From Chloroflexota bacterium (GTDB lineage: Bacteria > Chloroflexota > Chloroflexia > Chloroheliales > Chloroheliaceae), in the NCBI GenBank assembly GCA_028287745.1, contig JAQBPB010000007.1, forward strand, positions 1 to 64,000: a stretch of 64,000 nucleotides of DNA. The letters run 5' to 3'. The notes beneath the pieces are model-generated. The model was not told the origin of the DNA and ran no database searches. It saw nothing but the letters and a program-made list of their open reading frames with translations. The position numbers and the translations under genes are program-made. This document shows, one piece after another, positions 60,060-64,000 of this stretch. Every line of letters starts with the position of its first letter. The stretch's first letter is position 1.

Positions 60060-60117
60060 TTGACAAATTGTAATTGTTTGTTATTATTACATTATCATAA
60101 CTATTGGTTTTAGTCAA
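60060..60117. promoter_or_regulatory. Divergent promoter region, MocR / GNAT-PNPOx
   Basis: Plus strand: TTGACA (60060-60065), 16 bases, TATTAT (60082-60087), toward the GNAT gene. Minus strand: TTGACT (60112-60117), 15 bases, GATAAT (60091-60096), toward the MocR gene. The two promoters face each other and overlap, so one regulator bound between could affect both. Confidence 0.6.
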
Positions 60118-60156
60118 CATTGTTATTAAGTACATTACCAGGAAGGTAGAGAAGTT

Positions 60157-60771
60157 ATGAAGATCGCCCCGGTTACCTTAGAAGGCCAGCACATTATATT
60201 GGAACCGCTCACCGAGGAACACGCTCCCGACTTATTCGAAGCCGCCCAGCATGATGACCTATGGCGTTATGTAGCGATTCCCCGTCCCCAGAGCCTGGTT
60301 GAAATGCAGGCGATTATTCACGGGGCACTCGGCCAGCAAGCCGCCGGGCACCGCCTGCCTTTCGCGATTATTGACCGCCAGAGCGGCCGGGCGATTGGCA
60401 GCACCAGTTACCTGGATATCCAGCCTCAAAATAAGTCACTTGAAATCGGCTGGACCTGGCTGGGCAAGCCATACTGGCGGACTCCGCGCAATACCGAATG
60501 TAAATATTTGTTATTAAAATATGCTTTTGAAGTTCAACAGGCTATCCGGGTCCAGCTAAAGACCGACAGCCGCAATTATATTTCCCAGAATGCTATTCAG
60601 CGAATCGGTGGGGTTAAAGAAGGCGTTTTACGCAACCATATGATTTACCCCAGTGGCTATATTCGCGATACGGTCTATTTTAGTATCCTGAACCGGGAAT
60701 GGCCGGAAGTTAAAGCCCGGCTGGAAGCCAGGATGGCCGGTTCCGCCGGGGTAAGCGCCGGGAAGGAGTAA
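60157..60771 (+). CDS. GNAT-family N-acetyltransferase (RimJ/RimL-like)
   Basis: At 204 residues it shows the RimL/acetyltransf_3 pattern: LEPLTEEHAPDLFEAA near residue 15, AIGSTSYLDIQPQNKSLEIGWTWLG near 75-100 and YWRTPRNTECKYLLLKYAFE near 105, where the acetyl-CoA loop lies, then NYISQNAIQRIGG near 145. It probably acetylates an amino group of a protein or small molecule using acetyl-CoA. Three bases separate its stop from the next ATG, so it is co-transcribed with the PNPOx-like gene. Confidence 0.9.
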   Translation: MKIAPVTLEGQHIILEPLTEEHAPDLFEAAQHDDLWRYVAIPRPQSLVEMQAIIHGALGQQAAGHRLPFAIIDRQSGRAIGSTSYLDIQPQNKSLEIGWTWLGKPYWRTPRNTECKYLLLKYAFEVQQAIRVQLKTDSRNYISQNAIQRIGGVKEGVLRNHMIYPSGYIRDTVYFSILNREWPEVKARLEARMAGSAGVSAGKE

Positions 60772-60774
60772 CCG

Positions 60775-61335
60775 ATGAGCCAGGGAACCCTGCGCCGCCA
60801 GGACAAGGCGATGGAGCAAGCCGAAATAGAGCACTTGTTGAGGACGGCCAAAGTCGGCCACTTTGCCACGGTCAGCAGCGGTGGGGAGCCTTATGTGGTG
60901 CCTAACCTGTTCGTTTACGAAGAGGGAAAGATATATACCCATAACGCCAGGATTAGCGGGCATTTCAAGCAGAACGTAGAGCGGCAGCCGCGAGTCTGCT
61001 TTGAGGTAGCCGAAATCGGCCAGGTCTGGCCCTATGGCGAGTTTGAATGTGACACCACGACCAGCTATAACAGTGTGATTGCCTTCGGGTCAGTCCGGAT
61101 CGAAGCCGACCCGGCTAAAAAAGCCCTGTTCTTCGACCGCTTTATGGCAAAGTACGCTGACCCGGCCTGGGAACGGCCAAAAAGCTTCTACCCTCGCCTG
61201 GAAGCGGTGACGGTCTACTGCATTGAGGTGGAGCAGCTAACCGGCAAGAAAGGCGCGATGCCAGCCCTCGACGAGCAGTGGCCTGCCAAAAACAAAACGC
61301 TCTCACCACAGGCGGTGCCGCCCGACCGGAAATAG
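60775..61335 (+). CDS. Pyridoxamine 5'-phosphate oxidase family flavoprotein
   Basis: The 186-residue protein resembles the split-barrel FMN-binding PNPOx-like (MSMEG_5717 / nitroimidazole-resistance-like) family: MEQAEIEHLLRTAKVGHFATVS near residue 12, GEPYVVPNLFVYEEGKIYTHNA near 40 and CFEVAEIGQVWPYGEFECDTTTSYNSVIAFG near 80. Members bind FMN or F420 and oxidise or reduce small molecules. GGAAGGAG precedes the ATG. Close coupling to a GNAT gene and to a PLP-responsive MocR gene suggests a link to PLP metabolism, as inference. Confidence 0.9.
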   Translation: MSQGTLRRQDKAMEQAEIEHLLRTAKVGHFATVSSGGEPYVVPNLFVYEEGKIYTHNARISGHFKQNVERQPRVCFEVAEIGQVWPYGEFECDTTTSYNSVIAFGSVRIEADPAKKALFFDRFMAKYADPAWERPKSFYPRLEAVTVYCIEVEQLTGKKGAMPALDEQWPAKNKTLSPQAVPPDRK

Positions 61336-61403
61336 TGGCGGGAAGGCCGGTAGTTCCCGGCCAATTGGAAATAATTCTGTTCATACTTTTAACCTTTAAC
61401 AAT

Positions 61404-61431
61404 GGCGGCTTGCTTCAAAGCCGCCTTTTTT
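61404..61431 (+). terminator. Rho-independent terminator after the PNPOx-like gene
   Basis: GGCGGCT (61404-61410) pairs with AGCCGCC (61419-61425), followed by six T. Confidence 0.95.
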
Positions 61432-61538
61432 ATCGCTTTTTCAAGAATAGGCTGTTCAGGCTATTGTCCGGGTTGAAGCAGCACTGCTAAACTAAATGTA
61501 TTGTCAGTTTCAGGCCCGACCCCGAAGCCGGGGGAGTA

Positions 61539-61547
61539 TGCTATAAT
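61539..61547 (+). promoter_or_regulatory. Extended -10 promoter upstream of yqeY
   Basis: TGCTATAAT, with no obvious -35 hexamer. Confidence 0.5.
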
Positions 61548-61657
61548 TTGAGCCGGTTTAATGTAAGGGCAAGACCCGAACAGCGGGCTTTGGTATAACA
61601 CCTTTAAGGTAACTTGAATCTCAGGAAACGAAAATTATTTAGACGGGAGATAGAATA

Positions 61658-62119
61658 ATGGGTCTGAAAGAGCAGTTAGTAGAAGACATGAAGACGGCCA
61701 TGAAGAGCAAAGAAACCGGCCGGCTTGATGCAATTCGGCTGCTGCGGGCGGCTATCCAGCGGCTTGAAGTAGACCGGACCGACCGTAAGAACCCTAACTA
61801 TGGGCAGGAAATCACCGAAACCGATTACATCGGGGTCATCCAGAAAGAAATCAAGCAGCGCCGCGATTCAATAGAAGCCTTCGAAAAAGGCAACCGCAGC
61901 GACCTGGCCGATAAAGAGCGGGCCGAGCTGGTTATTATGGAACATTACCTGCCCCGCCAGCTTACCAGGGAAGAGATTGTAGCCGCCCTGACCCCGCTGG
62001 TAGAGCGGGAAGGCAAAGATTTCCGTAAAATAATGCCGCTGGCTTCTAAAGAGTTAAAAGGCAAGGCCGAAGGCCGCCTGATCAATGAAGTGGTCAAAGA
62101 GTTAACCGGCCAGGCCTAA
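61658..62119 (+). CDS. yqeY: GatB/YqeY domain protein
   Basis: The 153-residue protein is a stand-alone YqeY protein: MGLKEQLVEDMKTAMKSKETGRLDAIRLLRAAI, the KEIKQRRDSIEAFEKGNRSDLADKE helix and YLPRQLTREEI in sequence. The domain is related to the tail of the GatB subunit of the tRNA amidotransferase and may bind tRNA. GGGAG precedes the ATG. The following unknown gene starts 23 bases after the stop. Confidence 0.95.
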   Translation: MGLKEQLVEDMKTAMKSKETGRLDAIRLLRAAIQRLEVDRTDRKNPNYGQEITETDYIGVIQKEIKQRRDSIEAFEKGNRSDLADKERAELVIMEHYLPRQLTREEIVAALTPLVEREGKDFRKIMPLASKELKGKAEGRLINEVVKELTGQA

Positions 62120-62142
62120 TTAGCCCAGGATCTTGAAGGATT

Positions 62143-63003
62143 ATGAAGCAAACCAGGCCGCCGGTCTTACCACCTGATAAGGCCCAGCCTTCCACCAAGA
62201 GTAAGGCCGCCGTAGCCAAACCGTCCACCGGCCGTAAGGTCGCCAGCCCGAACCGTAAGGTTGCCGAGCCGGTGGCCGAACCGAAAGTAACCCTCAGCCT
62301 GCAACAAAAAGTTTTAGGCGGGTTAGCCCTGGCGGTGGTGCTGGGCCTCTTCATAATCCTGGCGCTGCAGCCGCAGACCAGGCTCGACCGGCTCGACCAG
62401 AACTATGCCCTGGGTACGGCCCTGGCCGCGACCGGAGTAACGCCGCCGCCAACTATTATTCCCGGGTCGGATTTTGGGGTAGACCTGGTAGTTTACAGTA
62501 TTAAAGATTACATCCCGGTAGTGCCCAATGAAAAAATAACTTTTTTCATTAATAACAAACGCGAGAAATCTTTGTATGTCAGTAAGTGCGATGGAACTAT
62601 TTTGCAGCGGTTTATTGGCACCAACCTTAAAGATAAAGCCCAGTTTTTGGACCTCAATAACTGGGTGAATATCGCGCCGGGCGGGTATGGTTTCTGTGTA
62701 CCGAACGGTGGGCACCAGTCGGTCCGTATTCCACCGGGCGCAAACGCCGACGCTTCCTTTCCCTTTAATCTCAAACAAACCCGGCCTTACCAGGGTCAAG
62801 ACTGGAACATTCCAGGCGACTACCGGCTGTTAATCCAGTATTACCTGCTCTGTCCGGCGGGCAGCCAGTTTATTCAGGATTGTACCGACCGCCATTATAG
62901 CTGGTCGAATAGCTTCCGGATTGTCGCCCCACAGTATGTAACGGTTGCGCCAGGCACTACGCCCCTTTCCCCAACGGCTTCTCCCACGCCTACCCCTGAG
63001 TAA
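62143..63003 (+). CDS. Unrecognised membrane-anchored protein with a Cys-containing outer domain
   Basis: The 286-residue protein has a basic, Pro/Lys-rich N-terminus (1-45), one membrane helix (about 56-77, VLGGLALAVVLGLFIILAL) and an outer domain of about 190 residues, probably beta-rich, with Cys in YVSKCDGTIL, YGFCVPNGG, LLCPAGS and QDCTDRHYSW that could form disulfides. It ends in a Thr/Pro tail. No family was recognised. AAGGATT precedes the ATG. It follows yqeY and precedes the MscS gene. Confidence 0.75.
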   Translation: MKQTRPPVLPPDKAQPSTKSKAAVAKPSTGRKVASPNRKVAEPVAEPKVTLSLQQKVLGGLALAVVLGLFIILALQPQTRLDRLDQNYALGTALAATGVTPPPTIIPGSDFGVDLVVYSIKDYIPVVPNEKITFFINNKREKSLYVSKCDGTILQRFIGTNLKDKAQFLDLNNWVNIAPGGYGFCVPNGGHQSVRIPPGANADASFPFNLKQTRPYQGQDWNIPGDYRLLIQYYLLCPAGSQFIQDCTDRHYSWSNSFRIVAPQYVTVAPGTTPLSPTASPTPTPE

Positions 63004-63045
63004 CGCTGTAATTTGGACTGGAAACAATAGGAGGAAAATCTTTTT

Positions 63046-63879
63046 TTGGAAGTATTGTGGGATCGCTTATTAAAGCTGATTGATCAAAACCAGCTGGTTG
63101 AACTGCTGGGAAAAACAATCTTAAGTTTGTTACTGCTGGCCCTGTTCCTGGTATTGGGCCGGGTCTTGCGCACCTCTGTCCGGAAAGTAGTAAACCGGAC
63201 CAGCCGCAACGCCAACCTGCCGATTCTGCTCAGCAACCTGGTCTATGTGGCCCTGATTATCGTGGCGGCGCTCTCTATCCTGAGTATTTATACCGGGGCC
63301 GGTCTTTCGACCTTATTGACCCTGTTTGGCCTTGTAAGTTTAGCGGTCAGCCTTTCAATTCAGGATATTTTAAAGAATTTCGTTTCGGGGGTCTATCTCT
63401 TACTTGAGCAACCCTTCAGTATTGGCGACCGGATTAAAGTGCGCGATGTGGAGGGCCAGGTAGAGAATATTGAAATTCGGACCACCCAGCTCCACACCGA
63501 TGACGGCGTGCAGGTATTTATTCCAAATAGTATTGTATTCTCGGAAGTAGTAACCAACCGGACGGCTTACCGCCAGCGCCTGACCACTATCCGGTTTACA
63601 ATGCCGATTACGGGCAAGAGCTTTGAAGAGTTTAGCCAGGAAATCAAAGGATGCGTCGGGGAGTTTGAAGCCAATAAAGTCAGTAAAGATCCCGGCCCCC
63701 AGGTCTTTGTGGAGTCGGTTAACGCCCTGACGACTAACTGCAAGTTGGACCTGTGGAGTCCGACCAGCGCCCCGGCCACTACCGCCACCGATGTTATCCT
63801 GGCGCTGGTCAAAAAATTGCCGGAAATGGAAGTGACCGGTGTAACCGCCGCTGCCGCCGCGCCTGCCACTGCCAAGTAG
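63046..63879 (+). CDS. MscS-family small-conductance mechanosensitive channel
   Basis: At 277 residues it contains the MscS layout: three membrane helices (about 20-115; pore helix with LFGLVSLAVSLSIQDILKNFVSGVYLL) and the cytosolic beta domain with PFSIGDRIKVRDVEGQVENI and IPNSIVFSEVVTN. The channel opens under membrane tension to release solutes. The start is TTG with AGGAGG 11 bases upstream. It ends with an Ala/Thr-rich tail. Confidence 0.93.
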   Translation: MEVLWDRLLKLIDQNQLVELLGKTILSLLLLALFLVLGRVLRTSVRKVVNRTSRNANLPILLSNLVYVALIIVAALSILSIYTGAGLSTLLTLFGLVSLAVSLSIQDILKNFVSGVYLLLEQPFSIGDRIKVRDVEGQVENIEIRTTQLHTDDGVQVFIPNSIVFSEVVTNRTAYRQRLTTIRFTMPITGKSFEEFSQEIKGCVGEFEANKVSKDPGPQVFVESVNALTTNCKLDLWSPTSAPATTATDVILALVKKLPEMEVTGVTAAAAAPATAK

Positions 63880-64000
63880 AATGTTGAACGGGGAATGAAT
63901 AAAGCAGCCTGTACAGGCTAAAACGGGTTACGCGGCAAAATAAACGATTTTTGATATTTACCCATATTTCGTTATACGTTCTACGTATTACGTTCCACGT

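Larger units (their letters stand above)
61336..61657. other. Intergenic region with a terminator and an extended -10 promoter
   Basis: This 322-base stretch holds the terminator at 61404-61431 and TGCTATAAT at 61539-61547, about 111 bases before the yqeY start. Nothing else was seen. Confidence 0.6.

Noticed and set aside
1-64000. CRISPR array or known defence system
   Set aside because: No regularly spaced repeats with spacers and no cas, restriction or other known defence genes were seen.

Overview
The window looks like a chromosomal segment of a GC-rich bacterium, most likely a member of the Chloroflexota. The clearest pointers are a membrane protein carrying the YYY motif of the Chloroflexi/archaea-specific DUF2298 family (36402-39065), a shortened DnaQ-UvrC fusion, many lipoprotein and GT-C type membrane proteins, and an absence of outer-membrane genes. 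The phylum call is an inference from gene content. No rRNA operon, CRISPR array or complete tRNA is present.

Left edge (1-1229): AT-richer sequence carrying the first 147 codons of a tyrosine-recombinase integrase that runs out of the window. Beside it lies a 61-nt 3' fragment of a tRNA-Pro(GGG) gene and a terminator. This is the usual signature of one end of an integrated element. A broken small ORF follows.

Region 1230-13537 (all minus strand): a MoxR ATPase / DUF58 / transglutaminase (TgpA-like) operon, folC, a DUF1992 gene, then a cassette of solute-binding lipoprotein, soluble sensor kinase, unrecognised 85-residue protein and OmpR-type response regulator, with no transporter genes.

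Region 13958-21730: methyltransferase, C39-like protease, a decayed glycosyltransferase fragment, a large membrane protein, dus, trxB, and a Clp N-domain fused to the molybdopterin enzyme MoaC. Region 21819-31132: subtilisin-like lipoprotein, a nucleoside-type amidohydrolase fused to a CYTH domain, a GAF sensor kinase, SprT-like metalloprotein, Nudix hydrolase and DinD.

Region 31253-50937 is rich in sugar and envelope genes: an operon of wecG/tagA-type transferase, a double zinc-finger membrane protein and split heptose kinase/adenylyltransferase (rfaE1, rfaE2); an acyl-CoA ligase; the low-GC YYY protein; an AadA-like nucleotidyltransferase; a DUF92 protein; a GH57 glucan enzyme with a long insert; ispE; a UDP-ManNAc/GlcNAc-type dehydrogenase; a GT39-like protein with TPRs; and glucuronate isomerase with an SDR. 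Region 51003-63879 holds an alpha/beta hydrolase, IMPase, an amidase with an EF-hand insert, the DnaQ-UvrC fusion, an L,D-transpeptidase, a MocR regulator divergent from GNAT and PNPOx-like genes, YqeY, an unknown secreted-type protein and an MscS channel.

Main points for follow-up: the Clp_N-MoaC and amidohydrolase-CYTH fusions, the orphan binding-protein/two-component cassette, the integration boundary at tRNA-Pro, two small genes (31 and 48 residues) with convincing ribosome binding sites, and a recurrent TGnTATAAT promoter type, once placed so close to a GTG start that the mRNA is probably leaderless. Family assignments rest on reading motifs in the translated sequence; no database search was run.
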